DNA of 64,000 nt from Torymus aiolomorphi. Its lineage: Eukaryota > Arthropoda > Insecta > Hymenoptera > Torymidae. The position numbers and the translations under genes are program-made. Positions 34,178 through 46,271 of this stretch are shown piece after piece; position 1 is the stretch's first letter, and every line of letters begins with the position of its first letter. A model generated the notes under the pieces. The model had not been told where the DNA came from, made no database searches, and worked only from the letters and a program-made list of their open reading frames with translations. The stretch lies in NCBI GenBank assembly GCA_036365515.1, contig CM070876.1, positions 42,189,695 through 42,253,694 of the forward strand. Direction: 5' to 3'.

Positions 34178-34638
34178 GTGTGCGCAAGCAACAAGAACTA
34201 GTACAAGACGTCCAGGTGCATTGAAAGTATTATATCGCTGTGTCCAGGATACGAGCTCTCCTGAGAGGATATACTCCAGGATACCTCCTAGACATCTACT
34301 ACGAGAGTAGAAACTCGGTCGAGGATGACCGCGACTTCTAGGATCCGTGCTCTCCTGTGAGTTTTCTCCAGGATACCCTCAAGTAGCTCTCCTACGAGAT
34401 GACAGATCATCGCTGTGAAAGCAGCTCTCCAGGATACCTCCATCTATTACGAGAGTAGAATCCAGGTCGAGGACGACCGCGACTTCTAGGATCCGAGCTC
34501 TCCTGTGAGTTTTCTCCAGGATACCCCCAAGTAGCTCTCCTACACGTCTATTATCACAAGAAAGTGTCAAGTGAGTATTCTACAACGTATTTTTATTTAT
34601 TATAGCTCAATTACTAATACATTTTGTTTTTTCCTTAG
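34178..34638 (+). promoter_or_regulatory. Repetitive leader and 5' UTR intron of polymerase B, left copy
   Basis: The untranslated leader holds two imperfect copies (about 34306-34394 and 34454-34545) of a block. The block has CTCCTGTGAGTTTTCTCCAG, CGACCGCGACTTCTAGGATC and AGTAGCTCTCCTAC. A 68-bp intron (GTGAGT at 34571, AG at 34637-34638) ends one base before the ATG. Confidence 0.75.
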
Positions 34639-34639
34639 A

Positions 34640-37140
34640 ATGGCATTGGATAGTCATGAATCCATCATGCTCATGCAGCAAGCATTGGAGCTGACGATAG
34701 GTGGTAATGTGAGCAGCGACATGGCTGAAAGATGGGCCAACGTCATAATCGTTGACCACATCGAGACGTACGAGAGACTTCTTCACACACCAGGCATGAA
34801 CGTGCACGAGAAGCGAAAATGCGAGTCGGCCATCGCTGTACTGTACAGCATACGACAGAGCATGCTCACCTTCTCTGCGATACGTGGTGCAGGCTTGGCA
34901 AGAGTCAGCTGGGATGACGTCAACTCGGCCTTCGATAGCCGCATAAAGACCGGAGTCATCAGCAACCACCAACATCTGGACGCAACAATATCCCTCAAAG
35001 ACGCTCGAGCCATCTTTATTGGGAAAATAGAGACAGCTTTCGAGGAACACAACGCACTCAAGGTCAACGCAGTGCTCGCTGCAGAATACGCCAAGGTCAC
35101 GGGCAACGAGGAGACTGTAGAAATTTTCTACTTCAACACAAAGAACGCTCCAATTTACACCACTACCGAACTGAGTGAGTGGTCCGCAGCCAACGTCGAG
35201 CAGCCCATCCTCCGCGAAAGGGAGGAATTCCAGGAACGAGACTCCGGCTGGACACTGCGCTACATCTTGAACTTGGCTGTGAATGTCAACAAATTCAGTC
35301 CCATGAGGGGAAACTCCTACATCCCACTGCCTGACGAAATAACAAAGAAGAAAGCCTGCATCAACGTGCAAAACGAGGACGATAAGTGCTTTCAGTGGGC
35401 TGTACTCTCGGCGGTACATCCAGCTAGCAAACATGCTGACAGAGTGACCAAGTACAAGGCATTTCTAGGTGAGTTGAACTTTAAGGATATTGAGTTTCCA
35501 GTGTCACCGAGACAGATCGCCAAATTCGAACGACAGAATGTCGTGTCCATCAACCTGTACATCCTGAAGAAGAGAGATGGAAAATTCGAGGTGTCACCGT
35601 GCCACGTGACAAAAGGCAAGAAGGAGCAACACGTCAACCTTCTCCTCATACAAGACCACTACGTGGATGAGGATGATGAAGAAGAAGAGGATGAGGTAGT
35701 ACCCAAGTTGCACTACATCTGGATAAAGGATCTGTCTCGATTGGTAAACAGTCAATTATCACGTTGGCACCATAAAAAATTTATTTGCGATCGCTGCCTC
35801 CACTATTTTTGGGCGATGAAAAATTGACGGCTCACGAAACAGACTGCGCTCAGATCAATAAGTGCAAGGTGAAGCTGCCCGCAGAGAAGGAGAAAATACT
35901 GAAATTCAAGAATTTCAAAAACAATGAACGCGTGCCCTTCATTGTGTACGCCGACTTTGAGTGCGTACTCAAGCCTGTGGCGGACAACGAGCGAGCCTAC
36001 CAGCGGCACGAGGCCTTCAGTGTGGGCTTCTACGTCAAGTGTAGCTTCGACGAGACTCGCTGCGGGTACACCAGCTACAGGAAGGATGAAGAGGATGGGC
36101 AGAATTCGGCGGAATGGTTCGTCAACAAGCTGCGAGAACTCGCCGAAGAGCTAAACGATTCACTTAAGAATCCTCAACCCATGGACGAGCTCACACAGCG
36201 AGAGAAGGACGACTTCAAGAAAGCTACACTCTGCTACATATGCAGAAAGCCATTCACCAGCCAGGACAAGAAAGTCAGGGACCACTGCCATCTCACGGGA
36301 AAGTAAGTATTTACATTTTTTTTCTTCCATCTTAAAATTTGTCTGCCAGCCAAGGAGGATTTTCACAGCAGCCTCTACAACAGCGACATCAGCGACGGAG
36401 ACTATCAACACGCCCAGAAGGTATGGCAATCCTTCGGCATCAAGAGTCTCGGTGAGTACTCCGATCTCTACCTCAAGATGGACGTGCTGCTACTTGTCGA
36501 CGTCTTTGAGAACTTCCGAGACAACTGCCTGGAGGCGTACGGTCTCGACGCAGCGCACTACTACACCACCCCTGGACTCAGTTGGGACGCCATGCTCAAG
36601 TACACCAAGATCGAGCTGGAGCTGCTCACGGATATCGACATGCTTCTGTTCGTGGAGCGAGGCATCCGGGGTGGTGTAAGTCAGTGCTCTAACCGCTACG
36701 GAAAGGCCAACGACCAGTATATGGATAACTTCTACAACCCGGAGAAGGAGTTAAAGTATCTCCTCTACTATGATGTCAACAACCTCTATGGGTGGGCCAT
36801 GACACAACCCCTGCCCTATGGAGGCTTCCGATGGATCGAGGACGTGGAGCAGCCCAACTTCTGGGATGTGTCCGACAACCACCACGAGGGCTATATTCTT
36901 GAGGTGGACCTGGAGTACCCGGAGCATCTTCACGACGCTCACAGAGACCTGCCCCTCTGCCCAGAGCACATGGCACCACCTGGTAAGAAACAAGGTAAGT
37001 TGCTCACGACTCTGTACGACAAAGAGCGCTATATCATCCACTATAGCGCTCTCAAGCAGGCTCTGAAGCACGGCTTGCGCTTGACGAAGGTCCACCGCGC
37101 GCTGCGCTTCGATCAGAAGCATTACTCCTTCTTTGAAAAA
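34640..37140 (+). pseudogene. Polinton DNA polymerase B, left copy (5' part, broken)
   Basis: Starts at ATG 34640 (MALDSHESIMLMQQALEL). The first 396 codons are open up to a one-base loss near 35815, then the frame continues to 36306. Visible parts: an N-terminal region without known fold, an Asp/Glu-rich stretch, a CDRCLHYF zinc-finger-like motif, exonuclease motif YADFEC (about 35950) and the CYICRKPF...DHCHLTG zinc motif. A GTAAGT donor follows. The Exo II region (NLSGYDSH in the other copy) is deleted, about 400 bases, joining the intron to KEDFHSS. It resumes with [19 protein letters not shown] (polymerase motif A) and stops at RALRFDQK (about 37126), where short repeats begin. Motifs B and C are missing. 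Family: protein-primed B polymerases of Polintons. Not functional. Confidence 0.9.
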
Positions 37141-37370
37141 GTGTCACTCCTCCTATGATGTATTCTATGAAAAAGTGTCACTCCATGACACATTCTATGA
37201 AAAAGTGTTACTCCACCTATAAAAAAGTGTCACTCCACCTATGAAAAGGGGTCATACCTATGAAACATTCTATGAAAAAGTGTCACTCCTATGACATATT
37301 TTGAAAAAATGTGTCACACCTATGTCGCATTCTATGAAACACTATCACACCTTTGACACATTTTGGGAAA
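37141..37370 (+). repeat. About 31-bp tandem repeat at the polymerase break
   Basis: Roughly seven to eight units of TTCTATGAAAAAGTGTCACT-type sequence, decaying to the right. The polymerase frame runs straight into them. Confidence 0.8.
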
Positions 37371-37637
37371 GTAAGGTAGAGTTGGATTATCCACTATTGG
37401 CAAGGTAGACTGCTCTGCCGGTAGGGTTATCGACTGTTGGACCACCCTGCCGACAGCGCTAATAGCCTACATAGTATTCTACTCTGATAAGGTAGATTTA
37501 ACCGATAGAGCGCTGTCGGCAGGGTGGTCCAACAGTCGATAACCCTACCGGCAGAGCAGTCTACGTTGCCAATAGTGGATAACCCAACTCTACCTTACTT
37601 TCCCAAAATGTGTCAAAGGTGTGATACTGTTTCATAG
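37336..37637. repeat. 300-bp foldback with GGTAAGG-type arms
   Basis: CTATGAAACACTATCACACC at 37336 pairs with the inverse ending 37637. The inner arms AAGGTAGAGTTGG and GCTCTGCCGGTAGGG pair with their complements around 37490. Confidence 0.85.
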
Positions 37638-37896
37638 AGATCAGATCACTGTTCATGTTCATGTTCATGTTCATTCAGATCACTATTTCTTTAGGGTTTC
37701 TTTCGCAACCTTTTTTCCGTAATTTTTTTCCGAAATCAACGTAAAATTCGATGGAACATAAAGCGGGCGCCGCAAGCGTCGTGGTGTTAGTCAATGATGA
37801 GAGGGATGTTGTAGTGTAGACAATGGCGCGCGCGCAGCGCGCGCCCTTACCCACGTTTATTGCAGAAAACCCTAAGAGGTCCTGGATAATAACATT

Positions 37897-38048
<152 letters not shown>

Positions 38049-38205
38049 CCTCACTCCCCTCAGCCCTCCTCAAAATAACGTAAAATTGTGATTTTTTCTA
38101 CGTTATTTTGAGTATGGTACAGCCCCCCCTCAGACCCCCCTCGTGACCCCCTTAGACCCCCCTCATTTAAATGTTCACTTAAAAGTTTATTTTTTTCATG
38201 TATTT

Positions 38206-38550
38206 TTCATATGTTTTATTAATAAGGTAGTATATACAGACGTAACGTTTAAGAGTAATTTTGAATTCTTAATTTCTGAAATAAAAGAGTAAATTATTGA
38301 GAAAATTACATTAATTATATATAAAAATATATTTTATGTATATTTCATATATTATATAAAATTAATAATTTATATTTTTCATATGTTTTATTAATAGGGT
38401 AGTATATATAGATGTAACGCTTAAGAGTAGTTTTGAATTCTTAATTTCTGAAATAAAAGAGTAAATTATTAAGAAAATTACATTAATTATATATTAAGAT
38501 ATATTTTATTCTATTTTTTCCACATCACCTTGGAGGTAAATAGAAAGATG
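38206..38550. repeat. Tandem duplication of about 175 bp in the left inverted repeat
   Basis: Two units start TATTTTTCATATGTTTTATTAA at about 38206 and 38378. Each has TTTGAATTCTTAATTTCTGAAATAAAAGAG. The right repeat has only one. Confidence 0.85.
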
Positions 38551-38606
38551 CGTTTTATTTTTAAGTGGTATCCTCAGTAGGCCTAATCCACAATGAATTG
38601 TATCCA

Positions 38607-38930
38607 AGATTTAAATCTTTAAGAATGTCGATGAAAATTGTTACTCAGAGGTTTTCGGGGTCATAAAAAGGGTGCAACCACAGATATGTGAAGCTTACAA
38701 AGAAGTTGACGATCTCAAATACAATAAGATGGTCCTTGGACATATACGCAAAGCATATGTAAATAATAGATTGAAAATATCTATAGCTGATTTTGAAAAT
38801 ATATATAAAGAGAAATTTTAATAATATCAAAGTTGTGGACACTTTCATAACTGCTTTGGATAAACTTTTAGAAGGATATAAATCTATAGTCAGATGCTTT
38901 CTTAAGGAAATTTAAATCATCAATTATAAT
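38607..38930 (+). pseudogene. Helitron-associated accessory ORF, first copy
   Basis: An open frame reads KNVDENCYSEVFGVIKRV, then LGHIRKAYVNN and ADFENIYKE to a stop near 38819. After a frame change it ends LDKLLEGYKSIVRCFLKEI. The last module of about 42 codons recurs at 46272-46402 and 46428-46558. No family recognised. The Copia element separates copy 1 from copies 2 and 3. Confidence 0.5.
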
Positions 38931-38940
38931 TTAAACTTAC

Positions 38941-39171
38941 TATTGGAATAGGGTAAATTACATAAGCCAAAACACTTTGTATAAAACAATAGAACTCTTT
39001 ATTGTGGCTTCTGATTTTCTCTAAATTGGTGACACGGCTGTGTCTCCACTGCGCTCCTCTGCTCGGCGCGTGGCGCCCTCCCATCGTCGCTGTGAAGCGA
39101 CTCTCAGCTACCCGCTGCGTTGTGCACGTAGCGGTCTGCTACATGCATGCTCTCGAAGCACATTTCTTACA
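38941..39171 (-). repeat. 3' LTR of the Copia element (231 bp)
   Basis: Starts TATTGGAATA and ends CACATTTCTTACA on the plus strand. It lacks about 108 bp present in the 5' LTR. The gap lies between two GACAC sequences. Confidence 0.9.
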
Positions 39172-39460
39172 CTCCCTCCCTTCGAGGGTACGCAACTTCT
39201 GATTATAGTATCTTCTGATTATCTTATAGAATTATACTCTGAGTATTGTATATGTATATATATTTGTAGGTATTAGAAAAATAAACTATACATCTGGTAT
39301 ATAAAAAAAACTAGGAGATTTGATCTTCATTTTTGTTGTTTGGAGTCATCTCTGAAATAAAGAAAATTATACATATATGTATTATATCCATCTGATTTTA
39401 TATTTATTATTATATATTTTATGTGTATTAGTGTATAGTGCCAATTCTCTGATTTTTAAA

Positions 39461-42400
39461 CTATTCTGAATTTATTATTTTATCTCTCAAGTATTTGTGT
39501 GTATCAAAGGGAAGTGGTTTAGTCATTATGTCTGCTTCGTTTTCTTTAGTAGAGATCCATCTGACTGTTACTTTTCCTTCTAAGACACATGATTTTATAT
39601 AGTCACCGTGAGTGACTGACATATGACTTTTACTCCCTGTCTTTTCTCTGTTTTCTAAATTTCTTCTGATTGAGTCTAGATTGTCATCAAAGTTTTTGAG
39701 TTTATGGCTGCCGTCCATCTGAGTACAATCACCAGCTGATTTGTTGTCGCACCAAATAGTCACTGGATACATGGTTTTGCCTATAATGTCTCTGATGGCT
39801 TTATCTAGTGATACGAGTTCTTGACATGCTTCACTCATAGCAAGATACTCTGCTTGGCAAGTTGACAGTGTCACATACGTCTGTTTATGACTTCTCCACA
39901 TTATTGGATCACCAAATAATTTTATTATATAGCCACCTGTGGACGATGAATCTGAACAATCTCGGAAACTTGCATCTGTCATAGCTGTTAGATTTTCACC
40001 TTTGGCTCTGTATGTCAATCCTTGATCAGATGTTCCTCTGAGATATCTGAATATCCTTTTTACATCCTTCCAGTCCTCTTCTGTTGGATTTATTTGTCGT
40101 CTGGATAAGTAGTTGACTGCGAATGCAATGTCTGGTCTCGTGGCTCCTGCCAGATATAACAAGCTTCCAATTGCTTCTCTGTATGATGCTTTGGTTTTTA
40201 TTTTTGGTTCTTCTGATTCTCTCGAGTTTTCATCACTTCTGAGTTCTCTGTTTTTAACTTGTCTTGTTACCATTGGTGTTCTCTGAGTTTTGCATTCTGT
40301 CATGTTAAATCTTTCCAAGATTTTCTCTGTGTATTCTGTCTGTTTTAATGCCAAGGTTTTATTTTGTCTGTCTCTGATAATTCTCATTCCTAAGAAGTTC
40401 TCTGGTTCTCCTAAGTCTTTCATTTTAAATACAAGACTTAGTTTCTCTCTGATTTCCTCTAATTTTTGTTTATCATTACCTGCTAATAGTATGTCATCTA
40501 CGTATAGAATTAACATAACCACTTTTCCATATTTCCTCCCGGTAAACAGGCATGGTTCATTTATGTCTTTTTCCAATCCTAGTTTTAGTGCTTCTTCTGA
40601 AAACCTTACATTCCATCTTTTTGGACTGATTCTCAGACCATATAGAGCTTTCTGTAGTTTGCATACTTTTGTTCTTCTGATTTCTGCATCACAGTTTATA
40701 CCATCTGGAATCTCCATATATACCTCTTCTTCCAGTGTTCCATTCAGAAAAGCGGTTTTGACATCCATCTGAAATACCTCTAGGTCGTATTTATTTATTA
40801 TGGCTAACGCCGCTCTGATTATCGCTAATCTGGATACTGGTGCGTATGTCTCTTTCAATTCGTATACATTTCTGTCTTTGAAGCCTCTGATTACTAATCT
40901 ACCTTTGTACACATTTTCACCTTTCTCTCCTGTCTTCCTTTTGAAGATCCATTTTGAATCTATTATGTGTACCTTCTTGCCATCCTTTGTTGTAGAGGGT
41001 CTATCAACAAATTACCATACTCTGTTTTCCTCCATTGATTTTATTTCATCATTTATAGCTTCAAACCACCTATTTTTGTCTTTTGATTCCATAGCTTCTG
41101 AGTATGTTGTTGGATCTTTATTGATGGTTGCAATAAAAGCATGTATGGTTTCATCCTCTAAATTGTTTATATCGCTTGTTATTTCAAGGTTTGATGTTGT
41201 TACTTTATTGTTTAATTTTAAACTTGTATCTTCTAATTGTTTTGTTGTTTGAGTTCTTCTGATTGCCATGTATTTTTCTCTGTTTTTCATGGTCTTCGCA
41301 TTTCTTCCAGATTGTTTGCGTTTCTTTGCTTCTGAGTTGTCTGGTTCTTTGTTTTCTGCTTTTCTCTTCATTGGCCTTTCATCGTTTTGTTTCTTTTCTG
41401 ATTGTTTTTCCTCTGGTTTATTTTCTTGAATCTCTTCTGCTTGAGTTTCTTTCTCTTCTGAGTATACTGGTGCTATTTCTTTTTCTGGATCCTTAGATTC
41501 TTCTGTTTCTTCTAATTTGTCGTTCTCTTCTGACTTATGTTTGTAAATATCCTTATAAGCCAGTTTTTCATTACATCTGACATGTCTGGAGTGAAGGAAT
41601 TTTCCAGTTGAAGGATGCCAAAGAACGTAGCCTGTCGCCGAGTACCCTACCATTATAGCTTTAATTGCTCTTTCTGAGAACTTCCTTTCGGTTATGGGTA
41701 TTTTGGCATATGCCACACATCCAAATCTTCTGATTTTCTCTAAGTGATTTTTAACTTTTGGAGTTAGCATATTTATTGGAGTTTCTGAGTTTAATGACTT
41801 ATGTGGTGTTCTATTGTACAAGTGAACTGCGGCTTCTACTCCCAATATCCACATTGTTTCTGGTAAGCCGGAATCAATCATTAAAGCTCTGATTTTATTT
41901 TGCAACGTCTTATTAAATCTTTCTGCTGTTCCATTTAGTTCTGGTGTGTGTGGAGGTGCTACATTATACTCTATCTTTTCTTTTTCCATTACTTCTGAGA
42001 ACTTTCCTCCGATGAATTCTGTTCCGTTATCTGCTCTGATGTAACATACTTTTTCATCTTTGCCTAATAGATTTCTTGTAGTTATTAGAAATTTCTCAAG
42101 ACAATCACCAGCTTCATTTTTGTGTTTGACCGAGTAAGCTTTAGCAAATCTCGTGTAATCATCTACAAATACAATTATAAACCTGTTACCACCAGGGAAT
42201 GAAGCTGGCTTTATGGGTCCCATTGTGTCCGTGTGTATCATTTCTAACGGTCTGCATCCTCTAGTTCTATTCTCTGAAAACGGTAATTTTTCCATCTTTG
42301 CCATGATAAACACTTCACAATCCATAATGTCTTTGTCGAATTTAATTCCTTTCAGTTTTTCGTCTGATTTTTGCATCTGTTTAAGATAACCTAAAGAAGC

Positions 42401-44578
42401 ATGTCCTAATCTAATGTGCCATAACATGCCTTCATTTAATTTACTCTTTTTGTTATCCTCTGATTTTTCATTATAGTCCAAAATTTCCATTGACTCATTT
42501 ATGCTCATGCTATCTAGGTTATGTATTTTTCTGTTTAAAATTCTTTCATCTAAATCGAAGTCGTTAGTTATTTGGGGGCTGCTGATATTTTGTTCTGTTT
42601 GAACGAGTTTTTCTCGATTCTCCCTCCCAATCTCAGACGTGTGTGTTTCAAGTTTCTCTGTATTCTCTTCTGATAATTTGTTTGAATCTAAGCTCATAAC
42701 ATCCGTCTGAGATTGTTGCAAAAACTCGTCTAAAGTTACCAACCTAGCTATGCATGAATATTTTTCGCAATCTGAATTTACATTGTTAATGTTTCTTTGT
42801 TTTTCTACTTCCAAGTTTATTATCCAATTTGGCTTTTCATATTTCCCTGTAATATATTCAGCACGTGTATTTTTATCAAAAATTTTGAGAATTTCGTCAT
42901 CTAAATAAATTCCTAAACCTACATCTGCAAATCGTCTGAGAGAGATTAAATTCTCTGATATATTTTCTGCTGATATTACATTTTTCAAAATAATTATTTC
43001 ATCTTTATTAATATTTGATTTTACAACTAAATTTCCTTTTGCATCTATCTGAATATTCGCTGAGTCATTTTTGTTCGCGCTTCTGATAAACTCTCCCGTG
43101 CAATGTTTAAAATCGCTCAATATAATACCCTTATTTACAATATGATCGGTAGCACCTGAGTCTGCTATAAAGACTATCTGTGTTTGTGTTTCGAGTTTAT
43201 TATTATCTTTAGTGTTACCTGCTATAAACGCTGTTGCTCCTTGTCTTAACGTGTTTTGCGATGCGCCTCTCGCACCTTGATTTCTACCTCTTTTGTACAC
43301 CCTACCTCTGAAATTTCCCTTTCCACCACCTCGTATTGTAATACCTCTGCCTCTGTTATCTCTTTTTCCTCTGATATTACTATTGCCTCTGTATTGTGTG
43401 TAGGTGTCTGTGTTGTTTTGTGTTGTGTAGTCTTTAACCTTAAAGTTATCATACCTTCTGGGTTGCTTCTGTATTGCCCCCTTTGATGGACAATCTGGAC
43501 CTTTGTGGCTAGCCTCTGCATTGCAGACATAACAAAATCACAGGTTGTACTCAGCGAGTGGGCACTGAGGGGCGACATGTCCCCGCTTGTTGCATCGAAA
43601 GCATTTGGCATATGGTCCCGATTGCCACTCCGGTGCACCTTGTCCCTCTGGCTTCCGCTATGCTACATTGGCTCTGGGTCCTCTGGATTCTTCTGAATCT
43701 TTCTTCTCTGCTTCTAACTGCAAAAGAAATGATTTTATTTCTTCTAAAGTCATTTCTTTATTGTCAGTTTGTCTTCTGATTAAGTAAGCGGATCGAAGTT
43801 CAGGATTCTCATATGAGACAGCTTGGTAGAACGCAGACCTCTTCTCCTCCTCAGTCAGTGGCACACTTGTATCGCAACTCTCGTACTGTCTAATGATGTT
43901 ATCGAATCTATCGCAGAACTCGTTTACTTTTTCTTTCTTATACATTTTTAAGCGATACAATTGCACCCTAACCGAGGAACCAGTCACGTTAGCCTCTACT
44001 CTTCTGGATTCTCTGATCTTCTTTAGAATTTCTTTGGGGTCTTTTATATTCAGAATCTTCTTATGATAGTATTCATCCAAATGATTTATTATGATATCTC
44101 TGACTAATAACTTTCTCTTTTCTACATCTGTTTCATTCTGATTTGCTGGTGCTTTTACTTTTTCGTCGATTATATCTAATAAATCATTTGTTCTTAACTC
44201 TGAGTGAAGATAGTCTAACCATACGTTTAAAACTACTTTTTGTGTCAGTTTGTAATCTCTCTTAATGTTTAATTTTGAACTACTTTTATTTGTTTCTAAC
44301 TTCTGAGTAAAGTTTCTGAATGTTTCATTAAAATCGTTTATTGAAAAGTTTTGACGTGTTTGTATGTTATTGTTATCTAACTCTGAGTTAATATTATCTT
44401 CTGAATTTATGGTGGTAGAATTGAGAATTGTAGGTGGTACCTCAAGTCTTCTGATTTTAGCTGTTTCCACCTCGAGCATCTTCTCCATCAATTTGTGTTG
44501 GCTCTCCATCAATGACTTCATCTCCTTCATCATTTCTTTTTGTTCTTTGTGATTCTCACGCATTGCGCGGAACCACAT
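39461..44578 (-). pseudogene. Copia gag-pol polyprotein with three nonsense codons
   Basis: One continuous frame runs from about 44578 to 39461. Gag: coiled, Lys/Glu-rich N-terminus (KEQKEMMKEM) and a zinc knuckle CFRCNKRGHVAPQC. Protease: ADSGATDH. Integrase: zinc region LWHIRLGH..., in which the last Cys is Phe (CEVFIMAK); DDE residues in HTDTMGP, RADNGTEF and NGTAERFNK. Reverse transcriptase: VFQMDVKTAFLNG and LYVDDILLAG. RNase H: MTDASFRD, STCQAEYLAMSEA and WCDNKSA. Stops are TAG at 43660-43658, TGA at 43540-43538 and TAA at 41014-41012. The last 483 residues are open and look intact. The frame is open upstream of the first Met to about 44700 without another ATG. Confidence 0.93.
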
Positions 44579-45927
44579 GTCAACATCTCCTCTCGCTCTT
44601 TCTGATGGTGGTAGACTGGGCGGCGTGTATGAGGACTTTGGTGTTGATTTACTATCTGAGTCTATGTAAATAATTGATCTTATAAATATTTGGTCTTTTA
44701 ATTACTTCTGAATAATCCAATTTAAAAACTTTACAGATCTGTATTCTGGTTCTCTTAAAATAATTATTTACATTCTGTTCTAATTAATCGTAATATCAGT
44801 GTTATATAAATCTATTTTTAGTTATCACTGTGTAAATGACTTTATTTTAGTCTAAGATTGAGATTATTCTTTATTTATATATTAATATTTTATATGTATG
44901 TATAAATATTTTAAAACAAATCACTTTGATCGTCTCCGTCCTGAGCTTTTCTCTCTGGTGACTCTTTTCTTCCGTCTGACATTCTGGATTCTCTTTTTCC
45001 CTGGCTTCTGCTGCTTCTGAGCTTCTGGATTCTGGAATGCCAAATATTTCTTCTGTGTTAAGTTATATTTTTATTTGTTTTATTGTTGCTTCTCCCTGTA
45101 CTAGACCGCACAGCAAGTCTAGTAAGTTCGAAGCTAGCCGTTACTTCCGTGTGTATCGTTTCCGCGCTCGTGCTCCCTCCGAACGTGACGTCACGCACAG
45201 CAATGCCGCCAATAGTGTCAGAGGGTTGGCGGTGCACAGTCCCGATAATTCACACAGTCGTAGCGACTTTACATGAAGGCAAGAATTCTCTGCACGGCAG
45301 TATCATCTACGCCTCATGTCGTCATTACAGTGTATATTTATTTATCACGTTTAAATTTACTTCTGGGAATTGTGTATGTGTTCGTGTGCGCGCCGGAGAG
45401 AGCGAAAATGGCGTCTGTCCTTCTTCGCGTCTCGACCACGTGAGCGTGTCCGTACGTGCACGCCGTGCGTGCACGCCGCGCTTGTTTCACACCGGTTTTC
45501 TTACTCCCTCCGAATCTCTGGTTTCCACTCACGGATCAAAACTGTTCAAAAATCGCATGTATATATTGTTCGCTTTTGTTTCGCTCCCGCACCACACCTC
45601 TTATACAATTCACCTCACACGCCCCGACCTATTTCAGTCGGATTCTACGTATTTTCTTCTGAATGCTTAATCTAAGATTTTAACGTTAATCTAAAATATC
45701 TCTTTTGATTTTCTAATTTATTTAATCCAGTACAAGAAAGCTATTTATCGCGTTTTCTAAATTGACCAGCTCGTCTGACAAACTCGCGTCTGAAAAAAAC
45801 CCTGCCATGCGGTCAAGAAGTCAACATGGCCGCGCTTGCAGGTTAGCCTCAAAAAAAACTCAGGTACTTACCAATATTCTTCTGGATGCTTGCCTTCAAA
45901 GCTTACAGCGTGGCTAGGCCGATAACC
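44579..45927 (-). promoter_or_regulatory. Copia 5' leader with tRNA-iMet-type primer binding site
   Basis: Directly after the 5' LTR the minus strand reads GGTTATCGGCCTAGCCACGC (45927 downwards). It resembles the Drosophila copia site, which pairs with the 5' half of initiator tRNA-Met, with a few mismatches. The rest is about 1.3 kb of leader without a recognised protein. GC-rich open frames at 45037-45670 on the plus strand are antisense to it and are not called. Confidence 0.65.
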
Positions 45928-46266
45928 TATTGGAATAGCGTAAATTACATAAGCCAAAACACTTCGTATAAAACAATAGAACTCTTTATTGTGGCTTCTG
46001 ATTTTCTCTAAATTGGTGACACAGGGTGTAGCGAAGTCGATGCGTCCGTCGTAGTCGGCGTTCGGCACGGGAGAGAGCGAGCGCCGTCGCTGGCGATCGC
46101 ACGTTGTCGGCGAGGGGAAGAGGGGGACACGGCTGTGTCTCCACTGCGCTCCTCTGCTCGGCGCGTGGCGCCCTCTCATCGTCACTGTGAAGCGACGCTC
46201 AGCTACCCGCTGCGTTGTGCACGTAGCGGTCTGCTACATGCGTGCTCTCGAAGCACATTTCTTACA
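45928..46266 (-). repeat. 5' LTR of the Copia element (339 bp)
   Basis: The same ends as the other LTR. The extra GC-rich 108 bp (about 46023-46130) contain GTCGTAGTCGGCG and GCGAGCGCCGTCGC. Confidence 0.92.
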
Positions 46267-46271
46267 CTTAC

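Larger units (their letters stand above)
38941..46266 (-). mobile_element. Ty1/Copia LTR retrotransposon, complete but mutated
   Basis: It lies on the minus strand with two LTRs and a CTTAC target duplication at 38936-38940 and 46267-46271. A purine tract GAAGGGAGGGAG lies just upstream of the 3' LTR (39172-39183, minus). Gag and pol share one frame. Domain order protease, integrase, reverse transcriptase, RNase H is the Copia order. Three in-frame stops make it defective. It is inserted in the accessory-ORF repeats of the Helitron element. Confidence 0.95.

Noticed and set aside
35000..37122. Long minus-strand and +2 frames over polymerase B
   Set aside because: GC-rich shadows of the true frame; the same holds for plus-strand frames at 58650-62135.
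40912..43300. Separate starts for Copia pol segments
   Set aside because: The apparent starts are GTG codons; all parts lie in one frame with gag, separated by nonsense codons.
43246..43638. 130-residue minus frame overlapping gag
   Set aside because: The zinc knuckles lie in the other frame; this is a shadow.
45037..45670. 195-residue plus-strand frame in the Copia leader
   Set aside because: Antisense to the element and low-complexity; no motifs.
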